From NCBI RefSeq assembly GCF_008727925.1, contig NZ_VTWT01000002.1:434001-498000 (forward strand): a stretch of DNA of 64,000 bases, given 5' to 3'. The notes under the pieces were generated by a model. The model had not been told where the DNA came from, searched no databases, and was given only the letters and a program-made list of their open reading frames with translations. This DNA comes from Adhaeribacter soli. Lineage in GTDB: Bacteria; Bacteroidota; Bacteroidia; Cytophagales; Hymenobacteraceae. This document shows, in pieces, positions 52,256 through 60,104 of this stretch; position 1 is the stretch's first letter, and every line of letters starts with the position of its first letter. A program made the position numbers and the translations under genes.

Positions 52256-52591
52256 ATGAATTTAAGACGCGACGTTTTCCAGGCCATCGCCGACCCGACC
52301 AGAAGGGCCATTTTGCTGCTGGTAGCTTCCCAAGCCATGACAGCCGGCGCCATCGCCGCCAATTTTGACACCGCCAGACCTACCGTTTCCAAACACCTGC
52401 AAATTCTTACCGAATGCGAATTGCTGAAACAGGAACAAAACGGCCGTGAAATTTACTACCACCTGAACGCTAAGAAAATGAAAGCAGTAGCCGATTTTCT
52501 GGAGCCTTTCCGCGAATTGTGGGACGATCGTTTCAATAAACTGGAAGCCATTATGAAAGCGAAAATGCAGGAGGAACAGAAGAAAAAATAA
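52256..52591 (+). CDS. ArsR-family (HTH) transcriptional repressor
   Basis: The 111-residue protein starts [20 protein letters not shown], the classic beginning of ArsR-type winged helices. The recognition region is [20 protein letters not shown] (about 38-57) and a wing follows ([17 protein letters not shown]). Metal-binding ELCVCDL-type cysteines are absent, so it does not look like a metal sensor; the group linked to SRPBCC (AHSA1) genes usually lacks them. It is the first gene of a four-gene operon and most likely represses it through the duplicated operator overlapping its own promoter. Confidence 0.92.
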   Translation: MNLRRDVFQAIADPTRRAILLLVASQAMTAGAIAANFDTARPTVSKHLQILTECELLKQEQNGREIYYHLNAKKMKAVADFLEPFRELWDDRFNKLEAIMKAKMQEEQKKK

Positions 52592-52597
52592 AACGCT

Positions 52598-53062
52598 ATG
52601 GAAAAGAAAACAAAAATAGCTGCCGAAGACGGCAAGCAGGATTTGGTCATTACCCGGGAATTTGAGCTGCCGCTGGAATGGCTTTTCAAAGCCTACGAAG
52701 ACCCCGAAATTGTGGCGCAATGGATGGGCACAAAAGTGCTGAAACTGGAAAACAAAAAACACGGCAGCTGGCAGTTCGAAACCACCGACCCGAAAGGAAA
52801 CAAACACGGTTTTAACGGTACGATCCACGAATTTGTGCCGAACCAGAAAATTACCCGCACTTTCGAAATGGAGAATACGCCTTTTCCGGTGCAACTGGAA
52901 TTCCTGGAATTTGAATCGCTATCGGAAAGCAGCAGCAAACTCACCATGCACATCGTGTACAGGTCGGCGGCCCTTCGTGATCAGATGCTGGCCTTGCCTT
53001 TTGCGCAGGGCATAAATATGGCGCACAACCGCCTGCAGGAAATTGTAAATAAGTTAATATAA
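52598..53062 (+). CDS. SRPBCC (AHSA1-like) domain protein
   Basis: The 154-residue protein matches the AHSA1/SRPBCC START-like fold: ITREFELPLEWLFKAYEDPE (about 19-38), VAQWMGTKVLKLENKKHGSW (about 39-58), a beta sheet through IHEFVPNQKITRTFEME and a long C-terminal helix FAQGINMAHNRLQEIVNKL. The fold binds small hydrophobic ligands; ligand unknown. It starts 6 bp after the ArsR gene. The bases around its start (aaaacgctATGGAAAAGA) are repeated at the start of the next gene. Confidence 0.88.
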   Translation: MEKKTKIAAEDGKQDLVITREFELPLEWLFKAYEDPEIVAQWMGTKVLKLENKKHGSWQFETTDPKGNKHGFNGTIHEFVPNQKITRTFEMENTPFPVQLEFLEFESLSESSSKLTMHIVYRSAALRDQMLALPFAQGINMAHNRLQEIVNKLI

Positions 53063-53068
53063 AACGCT

Positions 53069-53464
53069 ATGGAAAAGAGAAACAAAATTATTTATTGGGT
53101 TGCTACCTGCTGGCTGGCCTTGGGAATGCTTTCTACTGGAATGGTGCAGTTGTTAAAAGTAGATTCGGAAGTGGAAAATATTACCAAACTGGGTTATCCG
53201 GTTTACTTTTTAACCATCTTAGGAGCCTGGAAATTGCTGGGTTCTGCCGTAGTGCTGATGCCCGGATTTCCGTTACTAAAAGAATGGGCATATGCCGGCT
53301 TTTTCTTTGCAATGTCGGGCGCAACTTTTTCCCGGATCATGGCGGGCGATCCTATAAATGAGATCTTTCCTTCTTTGCTTCTGCTGGCTTTAACCGTAAT
53401 TTCCTGGTATTTCCGGCCAGCCGATAGAAAAGTTAACTTTACGCCTTATGCCTCACTACAATAA
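53069..53464 (+). CDS. DoxX family membrane protein
   Basis: The 131-residue protein has four hydrophobic segments (about 8-26, 44-66, 74-93, 98-117), including YFLTILGAWKLLGSAVVLMP and WAYAGFFFAMSGATFSRIMA. This is the DoxX/DoxX-like pattern. DoxX proteins are linked to quinone or thiosulfate redox work in some bacteria; the role of this short form is unknown. It lies 6 bp after the SRPBCC gene and 18 bp before the DUF4256 gene, so it is clearly cotranscribed in an order common in Bacteroidota. Confidence 0.85.
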   Translation: MEKRNKIIYWVATCWLALGMLSTGMVQLLKVDSEVENITKLGYPVYFLTILGAWKLLGSAVVLMPGFPLLKEWAYAGFFFAMSGATFSRIMAGDPINEIFPSLLLLALTVISWYFRPADRKVNFTPYASLQ

Positions 53465-53482
53465 AATAGAACTATAAACATT

Positions 53483-54049
53483 ATGAACACCGATACAAAA
53501 ACCTTAGCTGAAGATCAATTGGGAGAACTTCTCAACACGTTGAAAGCCCGTTTCGAAAAAAATATGAACCGCCATGAAGGCCATTCGTGGGCAGAGGTTG
53601 AAGCTAAGTTAGGAGCCAGCCCGGAAAAATTGTGGTCGCTGCATGAAATGGAAAGAACCGGCGGTGAGCCCGATGTGGTTGGTCAGGATGGAAGTACGGG
53701 CGAATTTATTTTCTTCGATTGCGCTGCAGAAACCCCAAAAGAACGCCGCAGCATTTGCTATGATCACGAAGCACTGGAAGCCAGAAAAGCCAATAAACCG
53801 GAAAACAGCGCCATGATGATGGCCGAAGAAATGGGCATTACGCTTTTAACCGAAGAGCAGTACCAGGAATTGCAGCAACTGGGGAATTTCGATACGAAAA
53901 CCTCGAGCTGGCTGCTTACTCCGCCTGCTGTCCGGAAACTAGGTGGTGCCATTTTTGGTGATCGGAGGTTCAACCGGGTTTTTGTGTATCACAACGGGGC
54001 GGAATCTTACTATGCTGCCCGCGGGTTTCGGGGTTGGCTGCAGGTTTAG
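53483..54049 (+). CDS. DUF4256 protein
   Basis: The 188-residue protein matches DUF4256 over its full length: LLNTLKARFEKNMNRHEGHS, EKLWSLHEMERTGGEPDVVG (about 52-71), EFIFFDCAAETPKERRSICY, and the conserved end FDTKTSSWLLTPPAVRKLGG through AESYYAARGFRG. Function is unknown; the fixed sequence pattern suggests an enzyme. It is last in the ArsR operon. Two truncated relatives of this gene lie downstream (55208-55318 and 57802-57975). They share features with each other (CDRRY, VFTYH) that this copy lacks, so they come from a diverged paralogue, not from a recent copy of this gene. Confidence 0.9.
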   Translation: MNTDTKTLAEDQLGELLNTLKARFEKNMNRHEGHSWAEVEAKLGASPEKLWSLHEMERTGGEPDVVGQDGSTGEFIFFDCAAETPKERRSICYDHEALEARKANKPENSAMMMAEEMGITLLTEEQYQELQQLGNFDTKTSSWLLTPPAVRKLGGAIFGDRRFNRVFVYHNGAESYYAARGFRGWLQV

Positions 54050-54253
54050 GTTTTACTGCTCTTTCCTTAGAACTCACATCCCCGGCCTATTCCCTGACAG
54101 GCTGCAATTTTTGCACTTCAGGCCAAGCACCTTCGTTTTGTCGGAAAACAGGACGGGGTAAAGGCTTATACAGGCCAAAGTGATAGACAGATTAAACTGG
54201 CCAGGTCCGAAACTTTCGTGTTTCAGAAATCTGAAAAATTAAACTACCTGAGA

Positions 54254-55129
54254 ATGAAAAAAATTACTACCGTTTTATTGCTGACGCTGTACGCTACCTT
54301 GCTCTTTGGCCAGGCTAAAAAGGCCAAACAAAAAGAAAACAGCAAACCGTTTGTGCTTGGCGTAACGGAAGAAGTTCAATCAAAAGTATTGGGCGAAAAA
54401 CGGACGCTGAACATTTATCTTCCGGAAGGGTACAATCCGAAAGACACTACCAATTACCCGGTAATTTATTTGCTCGATGGTTCCGCCGACGAAGATTTCA
54501 TTCACATTGTCGGGCTGGTGCAATACAACAGTTTTGAATGGATAAACCGCGTTCCGAAATCCATTGTAGTCGGCATTGCAACGGTAGACAGAAGAAGAGA
54601 TTTTACTTTCCCTACAACCATTGAAAAAGACAAAAAAGCCTACCCCACTACCGGCGGTTCCGATAAATTCATCGCTTTTATAGAAACCGAATTACAACCT
54701 TTTATCCAAAGCAAATTCAAAACCAACGCTTCCAAAACCCTTATCGGGCAATCGTTAGGCGGACTTATAGCGACCGAAATCTTATTTAAAAAGCCGGCTT
54801 TATTTACCAAATATGTAATTGTAAGCCCTAGCTTGTGGTGGGACAATGGCACCTTATTAAACCAAACTCCGGAAACCATTAAAGCGGTATTTAACCAGCC
54901 AAAACAAATTTACATTGGCGTAGGCAAAGAAGGCCTAACTTCTATCGAAAATCCGCACGTTATGGAAGTTGATGCCAATATTTTAGCCGACAAGCTTAAA
55001 ACCGCCAATAAAAGTAAAACCTCGAACGTCTTTTTTGATTACCTGCCGGAAGAAGATCACGCTACAATTATGCACCAAGCAGTTTTGAATGCGTTTAAGG
55101 TTATTTATTCAAACGGGAAACTGAAGTAA
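54254..55129 (+). CDS. Exported alpha/beta-hydrolase-fold esterase (esterase D / enterochelin esterase type)
   Basis: I start at ATG 54254, which gives the signal peptide MKKITTVLLLTLYATLLFGQ; an upstream ATG at 54218 would bury it. The 291-residue protein matches the PF00756 esterase family: LNIYLPEGYNPKDTTNYPVI and YLLDGSADEDFIHIVGLVQY (about 60-100), the nucleophile elbow TLIGQSLGGLIATEILF (about 163-179), VSPSLWWDNG (about 192-201) and the histidine in PEEDHATIMHQAV (about 268). It is probably periplasmic. Substrates of the family include siderophore esters, S-formylglutathione and acyl-sugars; none can be picked here. Confidence 0.85.
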   Translation: MKKITTVLLLTLYATLLFGQAKKAKQKENSKPFVLGVTEEVQSKVLGEKRTLNIYLPEGYNPKDTTNYPVIYLLDGSADEDFIHIVGLVQYNSFEWINRVPKSIVVGIATVDRRRDFTFPTTIEKDKKAYPTTGGSDKFIAFIETELQPFIQSKFKTNASKTLIGQSLGGLIATEILFKKPALFTKYVIVSPSLWWDNGTLLNQTPETIKAVFNQPKQIYIGVGKEGLTSIENPHVMEVDANILADKLKTANKSKTSNVFFDYLPEEDHATIMHQAVLNAFKVIYSNGKLK

Positions 55130-55450
55130 TCCTTATCTGCCTATTCCCTGAAATACAGTGTTTTTGTAATGTTCACTTTCCGGTTTGTTGAGTAACAAGC
55201 CAGGGATGTGAAGAAACTCCGCCAAGCCATCGTTTGCGATCGCCGCTACAGCCAGGTTTTCACGTATCACAAGGGGGCAGAATCTTACTATGCGGCCAGG
55301 GGTTTCGGGGATCGTTAAGAGTGTGAGATTTACTTTAAGCTCCTGAATTGTTGCTAATGCACAAAGAGAGACATTGCTGGGATTGGCGAAGGTTGGAGAA
55401 GTAAACCAATGAAAGAAGAACGGCCAATGGAAAATTTCGTAAATTGAACC
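55130..55450. other. Intergenic region carrying a broken DUF4256 copy
   Basis: Besides the gene fragment at 55208-55318 I see no feature in these 320 bases. Confidence 0.5.
55208..55318 (+). pseudogene. Truncated DUF4256 gene, remnant 1
   Basis: The frame reads VKKLRQAIVCDRRYSQVFTY and then HKGAESYYAARGFGDR to a stop at 55318. It covers only the last approximately 36 residues of DUF4256, and the conserved GGAIF is already changed to RQAIV. The ending is frameshifted relative to the family (GFRGSLRV expected). It is dead sequence. Confidence 0.8.
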
Positions 55451-55681
55451 ATGGAAGATTTATTAAGCCGCATCACCCTGAATCCGGAGATTTGTCACGG
55501 TAAACCGACAATCCGGAATAAACGCTATCCGGTAGACCTCATTCTGGACCTGCTAACCTCCGGCATGACGGAACAGGAAATTCTGGAAGATTACCCGAAG
55601 CTGGAACGAGAAGATATTCTGGCCTGCCTAGCCTATGCCGCTCGTTTAACCAGAACCAAAACCTATTTCAAAACGGCATGA
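55451..55681 (+). CDS. DUF433 protein, probable antitoxin
   Basis: The 76-residue protein matches DUF433: LLSRITLNPEICHGKPTIRN (about 4-23), YPVDLILDLLTSGMTEQEIL and EDYPKLEREDILACLAYAAR. These small helical proteins, which have an HTH-like core, are the usual partner of DUF5615 PIN-like toxins. The next gene overlaps this one by four bases (ATGA), so the pair is translationally coupled. The antitoxin is likely to bind both the toxin and its own promoter; that is inference from the family. Confidence 0.9.
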   Translation: MEDLLSRITLNPEICHGKPTIRNKRYPVDLILDLLTSGMTEQEILEDYPKLEREDILACLAYAARLTRTKTYFKTA

Positions 55682-56034
55682 GGTTTCTGATTGATGCGCA
55701 ATTGCCATCAAAGTTATGCGAGATTCTGCAGAAAGCCGGTTTTAGTGCTATTCACGTAGATGCTTTACCCGCCGGTGATGAGACTTCCGATAAAGATATT
55801 GCCACTTATGCCGATCAACACAATTTAATTGTGATCACCAAAGATGGGGATTTTTACCATTCGCACATGATCCTTAGGCAGCCTCAAAAGTTACTTTTAA
55901 TTACAACCGGAAACCTAAAGAACCGCGCACTCTTCGACCTCTTCCGGGCAAATGCTTTAGTCATCAGAAACCTGTTCGAAACCTGCCATTATGTGGAGAT
56001 GACTAATGATAGTATTATTGGTCATGAAGGGTAA
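55678..56034 (+). CDS. DUF5615 PIN-like protein, probable toxin
   Basis: The 118-residue protein begins MRFLIDAQLPSKLCEILQKA, with the first conserved Asp of PIN-like nucleases (D6). It continues with DETSDKDIATYADQHNLIVI (about 38-57) and TKDGDFYHSHMILRQPQKLL (about 58-77), which carries the second acidic cluster (D60, D62). This is the DUF5615 family, predicted RNases of toxin-antitoxin pairs with DUF433. The active-site acids look intact. A pheT-type hairpin follows 76 bases after the stop. Confidence 0.9.
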   Translation: MRFLIDAQLPSKLCEILQKAGFSAIHVDALPAGDETSDKDIATYADQHNLIVITKDGDFYHSHMILRQPQKLLLITTGNLKNRALFDLFRANALVIRNLFETCHYVEMTNDSIIGHEG

Positions 56035-56342
56035 AATCTGATATCAAAATCAGGATAGCGAACCATTCTACCAACTTGATGAGATTTTCGCTCCGTTCGA
56101 AATGACAATAAAAAATGGTTAAACAACTTCTTCAGCGGTTTAACCATTTTTTGTTTTTGGCCTTTTAATTTCAATTTTGAATCACGTTTCTAAATTGCTT
56201 TTCGAACCGCTTATTGTGAATTTAACAACGATAAAACCTTCTTTTACCTGAATAATGCTATATTTGAACAAAAATAAAGGTTTATCTGGCTGATATATTT
56301 ATGTTTTCGATCCAATAATTACTGACTAATAAAATAAGCTTT
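56035..56342. other. Intergenic region with hairpin copy B
   Basis: No gene is seen. The tract gattttcgctccgttcgaaa with tgacaata (56084-56110) belongs to the dispersed gctcaggatgac family, and 56111-56152 is hairpin copy B. Confidence 0.5.
56111..56152. repeat. pheT-type hairpin, copy B
   Basis: aaaaatggttaaac and gtttaaccattttt pair exactly around aacttcttcagcg. It is the second of four copies; compare 50078-50118. Confidence 0.85.
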
Positions 56343-57698
56343 TTGAAAAAGTTTTTACCATTAATAATTGTAATTTCTACTTCCTGCAGTTCTAAAATCT
56401 ATAAGCAGAAACCCGCCATTAGAAGCTTAAAGACTGAAACTTTAAGTGTTAATTACCAGGGGCTGCTGGTACAGACCCTGGAAAGTAAAAACATCAACGA
56501 AGACACGATCCAATTTGATTTTACTTATTGGAACGGCTGGAAAGATTCGAAGTTTTATTCAGAAAAAGATACCGTTTTCATTACCAATAATGGAATTGAG
56601 CGGGAATTTATTAACTGGATCAGCGGGAAAGACACTACCGTGCTGGATATTTACAAACAGTTTAACCCTGGCACGTATGATGCTCATTACAAGGCAAAAA
56701 ATCAGGGGAAAGTAAATGTTACTATTCCGGAAGTATATGAACTTACCCAGATTCTGTTTGCCCTGACAGACCATGCAAAACCCGGTTTGGTGGACCGGAA
56801 CACGGAATATTATAAGCGGGTACAAGCTTACTTTTCACCATTCAAAAACCATCCGGTTTTCAAAAAACTCCAAACGGAATTAAATAATGACCTTTATATT
56901 AACCTCCGGGAAAACAGCGCAGCCTATTTATTCGATGGTCAAAATATAGTTCTCTCCCATACCTATTCGGGCTTCAGAGCCAGAGACAAGTTTAAAAAGC
57001 TGTTGCCGCTTATCCAGGATTTTGCCTTAAAAAGTGACTTCCAGAACTTCTATAAGCAAGAGAAACCCTTTTATGAAAAGCTGGAATCGCTTGAGTATGA
57101 AAATGCCCAGATAAAAGAAGCCTGGGATTGGCTGCAAATTCAATTCCCTTCCAGAGTAGATGCTTATCGCATTATTATGAGCCCCTTAGAAGGAGGCTGG
57201 CACAGCATCCGCTTCTTCGAAAATAATAATTTCAAGGAGAATATCATCTTTATGTCGGCCCCTCCGCTTATAAGTAAAGACCAGGCTGGCCCCGGCATAA
57301 ACGATGCTTTGGTTTTAAGAAGGATCTTTACGGAGATGGATCATAATTACGTGAACCCTACCTCCGATAAGTACTTGAAAGACATAAATGAGGCAATGTC
57401 GAACGTTGGAAAGTGGAATATAAAAAACAGTTACAGAAGCCCTTCCGAAACCTTCAATGAGTATATGACCTGGGCAGTTTTCGGGTTATACATTTATGAC
57501 CGCTTTGGCGAAGCTACCTATAATAAGGTTGTATCGCAGCCAGTAGATTTTATGGAGAAAAACCGGGGCTTTGTAAAATTTGGCGATTTCAATAAGTACT
57601 TGCTCGAATTGTTTAAGAAACACAAACAAGAAAAAAAGGTGGTTGAACTGTATCCGGAAATACTAAAGTGGGTTAAAAATGAGAATTCTAATAGCTAA
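56343..57698 (+). CDS. DUF4932 lipoprotein with degenerate HExxH motif
   Basis: The start codon is TTG at 56343, because it gives a lipoprotein signal (KKFLPLIIVISTSCSSK, lipidated Cys near 15) and no ATG lies nearby. The 451-residue protein resembles DUF4932: AYFSPFKNHPVFKKLQTELN (about 161-180), YRIIMSPLEGGWHSIRFFE, PPLISKDQAGPGINDALVLR (about 305-324), then FTEMDHNYVNP (about 329-339) and SPSETFNEYMTWAVFG. Family members usually show an HExxH-like metal site in the HEF-H-xxVNP position; here it reads T330-E331-M-D-H334. It may be a non-catalytic relative. The gene is moderately AT-rich, and hairpin copy C follows. Confidence 0.7.
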   Translation: MKKFLPLIIVISTSCSSKIYKQKPAIRSLKTETLSVNYQGLLVQTLESKNINEDTIQFDFTYWNGWKDSKFYSEKDTVFITNNGIEREFINWISGKDTTVLDIYKQFNPGTYDAHYKAKNQGKVNVTIPEVYELTQILFALTDHAKPGLVDRNTEYYKRVQAYFSPFKNHPVFKKLQTELNNDLYINLRENSAAYLFDGQNIVLSHTYSGFRARDKFKKLLPLIQDFALKSDFQNFYKQEKPFYEKLESLEYENAQIKEAWDWLQIQFPSRVDAYRIIMSPLEGGWHSIRFFENNNFKENIIFMSAPPLISKDQAGPGINDALVLRRIFTEMDHNYVNPTSDKYLKDINEAMSNVGKWNIKNSYRSPSETFNEYMTWAVFGLYIYDRFGEATYNKVVSQPVDFMEKNRGFVKFGDFNKYLLELFKKHKQEKKVVELYPEILKWVKNENSNS

Positions 57699-57739
57699 CA
57701 ATACTTTATAAAATCATTAGAAACTATTCCCAAAACAAA

Positions 57740-57780
57740 AAAAATGGTTAAACCGCTTCATCAGTAGTTTAACCATTTTT
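57740..57780. repeat. pheT-type hairpin, copy C
   Basis: aaaaatggttaaac and gtttaaccattttt pair exactly around cgcttcatcagta. It sits about 20 bases before the broken DUF4256 gene. The bases after it (gttttaaggcc) resemble those after copy D (cattttaagccc). Confidence 0.85.
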
Positions 57781-57801
57781 GTTTTAAGGCCTCCCCTATT
57801 G

Positions 57802-57975
57802 CAGTTGGGCAAGTTCGATACGAAAACCTCGAGCTGGGTGAAAACGCCGGCGGCCATCCGAGAACTGGGCGGGGCTATCTTTTGCGACCGCCGCTACAAC
57901 CAGGTTTTCACGTATCATAACGGGGCGGAATCTTATTATGCCGCCAAGGGATTTCGGGGTTCGTTGCGGGTTTGA
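57802..57975 (+). pseudogene. Truncated DUF4256 gene, remnant 2
   Basis: A frame of 57 codons reads QLGKFDTKTSSWVKTPAAIR and continues ELGGAIFCDRRYNQVFTYHN ... GFRGSLRV to TGA at 57973-57975. This is the intact C-terminal 57 residues of a DUF4256 protein, but the first approximately 130 codons are missing. The break lies about 20 bases past hairpin copy C. It preserves the family consensus better than the full gene at 53483-54049 (CDRR, SLRV). A stem-loop (aagcctc/gaggctt, 57998-58028) still follows it as its terminator. Confidence 0.85.
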
Positions 57976-57997
57976 GTTTCGTTGCTTAGAAGTTTTG

Positions 57998-58028
57998 AAG
58001 CCTCTCTTTTTGGGAGGCTTTTGTTTTT
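57998..58028 (+). terminator. Terminator of the broken DUF4256 gene
   Basis: aagcctc and gaggctt pair around tcttttttgg-like bases, followed by TTTTGTTTTT. It lies about 22 bases past the stop of the remnant gene, so the 3' end of the lost gene is complete. Confidence 0.7.
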
Positions 58029-58200
58029 GCATTTGTAAAAAGTTTTAAAATTAACGGGGTTTTGGAAGGTTTGTTGAAAGTGAAATTATTTATCGTTCAG
58101 AATTTACAACACAATTCATATTGTAATTTATAGAAAGAAAACTATATTTGATTCGAAAGACTTACTTTCAAAGGGACTATTTAAAATATATACAAGGTAA

Positions 58201-59985
58201 ATGATTCTTAAAACTATCCACATCAAAAGGTTTAGGTCAATCATTGATTTAAAGCTTGAATTAAATACAAAAAATAATTTTGCTACCATATGTGGATCAA
58301 ATAATTCAGGTAAGACTAATGTTCTTAAAGCATTAAATATCTTCTTTAATCCTTCAGAATACATTTTAAAAGATGATGTTCCAAATCATAAAATTGGGTC
58401 ACGAGGTGGTGCGACATATCCAGAAATTTCATTAACCTTCGTAAAAGGAGATACAACACATTTAATTAAAAGGTCTTTTGGCGTTGACGGAATCCAATCC
58501 GAAGAATATGAAAAGGTCACAAATAATCTTGGAAAACCAGTAAAGTCAAAACAAGATCCGAATGAAATTATAAAGCTATTAGGACATATTGAGTTCTTCT
58601 TTATTCCTGCTATAAACATCTCTTTTCCTACCTTGATAAATAACTTAATTGATGACGTTTATGAATTGGAATATGAAAAAACAAGGTTTTATGGCCTAAA
58701 GAAAGATTTGAAAGATTCATTTGAAAAATACACATCTGGGCTTTTAGAAATATTAAACAAACTTGCTAGTGAAATAAACCCCATTTTTAAAGAATTTAAT
58801 GACAACTGGAGCGTAAGTTTTGATAATACTTCAGATATTAAAAAATTTAAAGACTTAATCTCAGAGGATATAGAGTTTTATTTAAATGATTTTTCAAACA
58901 GAAATATTCAAGGTAAAGGATCAGGGCTTCAAAGATTAGGGTACATTTTACTTCACAGTAAAATTATCTTCAAACTTAAAAAGAAGAACGTAATTCTATG
59001 TATCGATGAGCCAGATGTTTACCTTCATCAAGGACTTCAAAAGAAGTTACACAGCCATTTATTAGATATTTCAAAAAAGCACCAAGTAATTATTACTTCT
59101 CATTCTCAAACCTTTATTGATTGCTATAAATTAGACAATGTTTTTCTATTAGATTTAGAAATTGGTGAAGAAATATTTTACCAAAGGTCACAAACAAAAT
59201 ATCACCCATTAAATACGACCTTAGTAAACATAAAAGAAGATAATGGCCTAAAGAAAATCAGAGAATATTTAGGCATTACAGATGAAGATTATGAGCTATT
59301 AGAAAACTACAATATTATAGTTGAAGGGGAATCTGACAAAAAATACATAACAGAGTTATCTAACTTTTTTGGCATAGATGTACCTAATATTATTTATTCT
59401 GGAGGTGCAACAAAAATTGATAAATATTTGGAGTTTTATGAGTCATTCTATAAAGACCGAGATTTCAAACCTAAGATCAGAGTCCTTTTTGATAATGATG
59501 ATGAAGGCAGAAAAGAATATAATAAACTTAGGAGCAAAATCAATTCTTTGAGGAATATTAAAGCAACAATTGAATTCGTTCCTAACTGTTTTGGCGAGCT
59601 CCCTAATATAGAGGACGTTAAAGCTAATAAAGTAAAATGCAATTTCGAAATTGAAGATTTCGTTTTCCCAGAAGTTTTACATTTCCTTTCAACGGAGATA
59701 ATGAAGAAGATTGAACTTAATACATTCAAATTCACCGCTCTAGAAAAAAAAGTTAAAGCACCAGCTTTTAAGGAAAAAGGTGTTCTTTATAATATCGAAC
59801 TATTAAAAAATGATCTTAATCTTGAAGAAGGTGTAAAAATTGACTTTACTGGAGAACAAGCCAAAAATGGAATGGTAGGTTTGTTCAAAATTAAAGGCAG
59901 CAAAAAGATGGGAGAATTAATACAAAATGCAGATATAAAATATCCAGAAGTAAAGAAGTTCTTAGGAAAAATACAAAAGGCATAG
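58201..59985 (+). CDS. OLD-family ATP-dependent endonuclease (AAA ATPase plus TOPRIM)
   Basis: The 594-residue protein has an ABC-type ATPase: Walker A GSNNSGKTN (32-40), signature-like GSGLQRLGYIL (about 241-251), Walker B VILCIDEPDVYLHQ (264-277, D269/E270) and an H-loop TSHSQTF (H301). A TOPRIM domain follows: NIIVEGESDKKYI (371-383, E375) and VLFDNDDEGRKEY (428-440, D431/D433). This is an Overcoming-Lysogenisation-Defect nuclease. Such proteins act in antiphage defence alone or with a helicase (Gabija) or other partner; none is adjacent. The gene is strongly AT-rich and lies against pheT, both signs of transfer. Confidence 0.88.
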   Translation: MILKTIHIKRFRSIIDLKLELNTKNNFATICGSNNSGKTNVLKALNIFFNPSEYILKDDVPNHKIGSRGGATYPEISLTFVKGDTTHLIKRSFGVDGIQSEEYEKVTNNLGKPVKSKQDPNEIIKLLGHIEFFFIPAINISFPTLINNLIDDVYELEYEKTRFYGLKKDLKDSFEKYTSGLLEILNKLASEINPIFKEFNDNWSVSFDNTSDIKKFKDLISEDIEFYLNDFSNRNIQGKGSGLQRLGYILLHSKIIFKLKKKNVILCIDEPDVYLHQGLQKKLHSHLLDISKKHQVIITSHSQTFIDCYKLDNVFLLDLEIGEEIFYQRSQTKYHPLNTTLVNIKEDNGLKKIREYLGITDEDYELLENYNIIVEGESDKKYITELSNFFGIDVPNIIYSGGATKIDKYLEFYESFYKDRDFKPKIRVLFDNDDEGRKEYNKLRSKINSLRNIKATIEFVPNCFGELPNIEDVKANKVKCNFEIEDFVFPEVLHFLSTEIMKKIELNTFKFTALEKKVKAPAFKEKGVLYNIELLKNDLNLEEGVKIDFTGEQAKNGMVGLFKIKGSKKMGELIQNADIKYPEVKKFLGKIQKA

Positions 59986-60046
59986 AACCAATTTGACCTA
60001 TCTAATTAGGAATTAAGCTTCTTTCAAGAAAAACAAATTACCCTTA

Positions 60047-60084
60047 AAAAAATGGTTAAACCGCTTTCGCAGTTTAACCATTTT
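60047..60084. terminator. pheT terminator, hairpin copy D
   Basis: aaaatggttaaac and gtttaaccatttt pair around cgctttcgca. It lies 21 bases past the pheT stop (minus strand), so it is the natural pheT terminator and also faces the OLD gene. Three further copies stand at 50078, 56111 and 57740. Confidence 0.85.
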
Positions 60085-60104
60085 CCATTTTAAGCCCTTC
60101 AAAC

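Noticed and set aside
52262-52894. 210-codon minus-strand frame
   Set aside because: It is antisense to the ArsR and SRPBCC genes, which are both well recognised.
58201-59985. Complete Gabija system
   Set aside because: The OLD nuclease resembles GajA in domain order, but no UvrD-like GajB helicase is adjacent; pheT follows directly.
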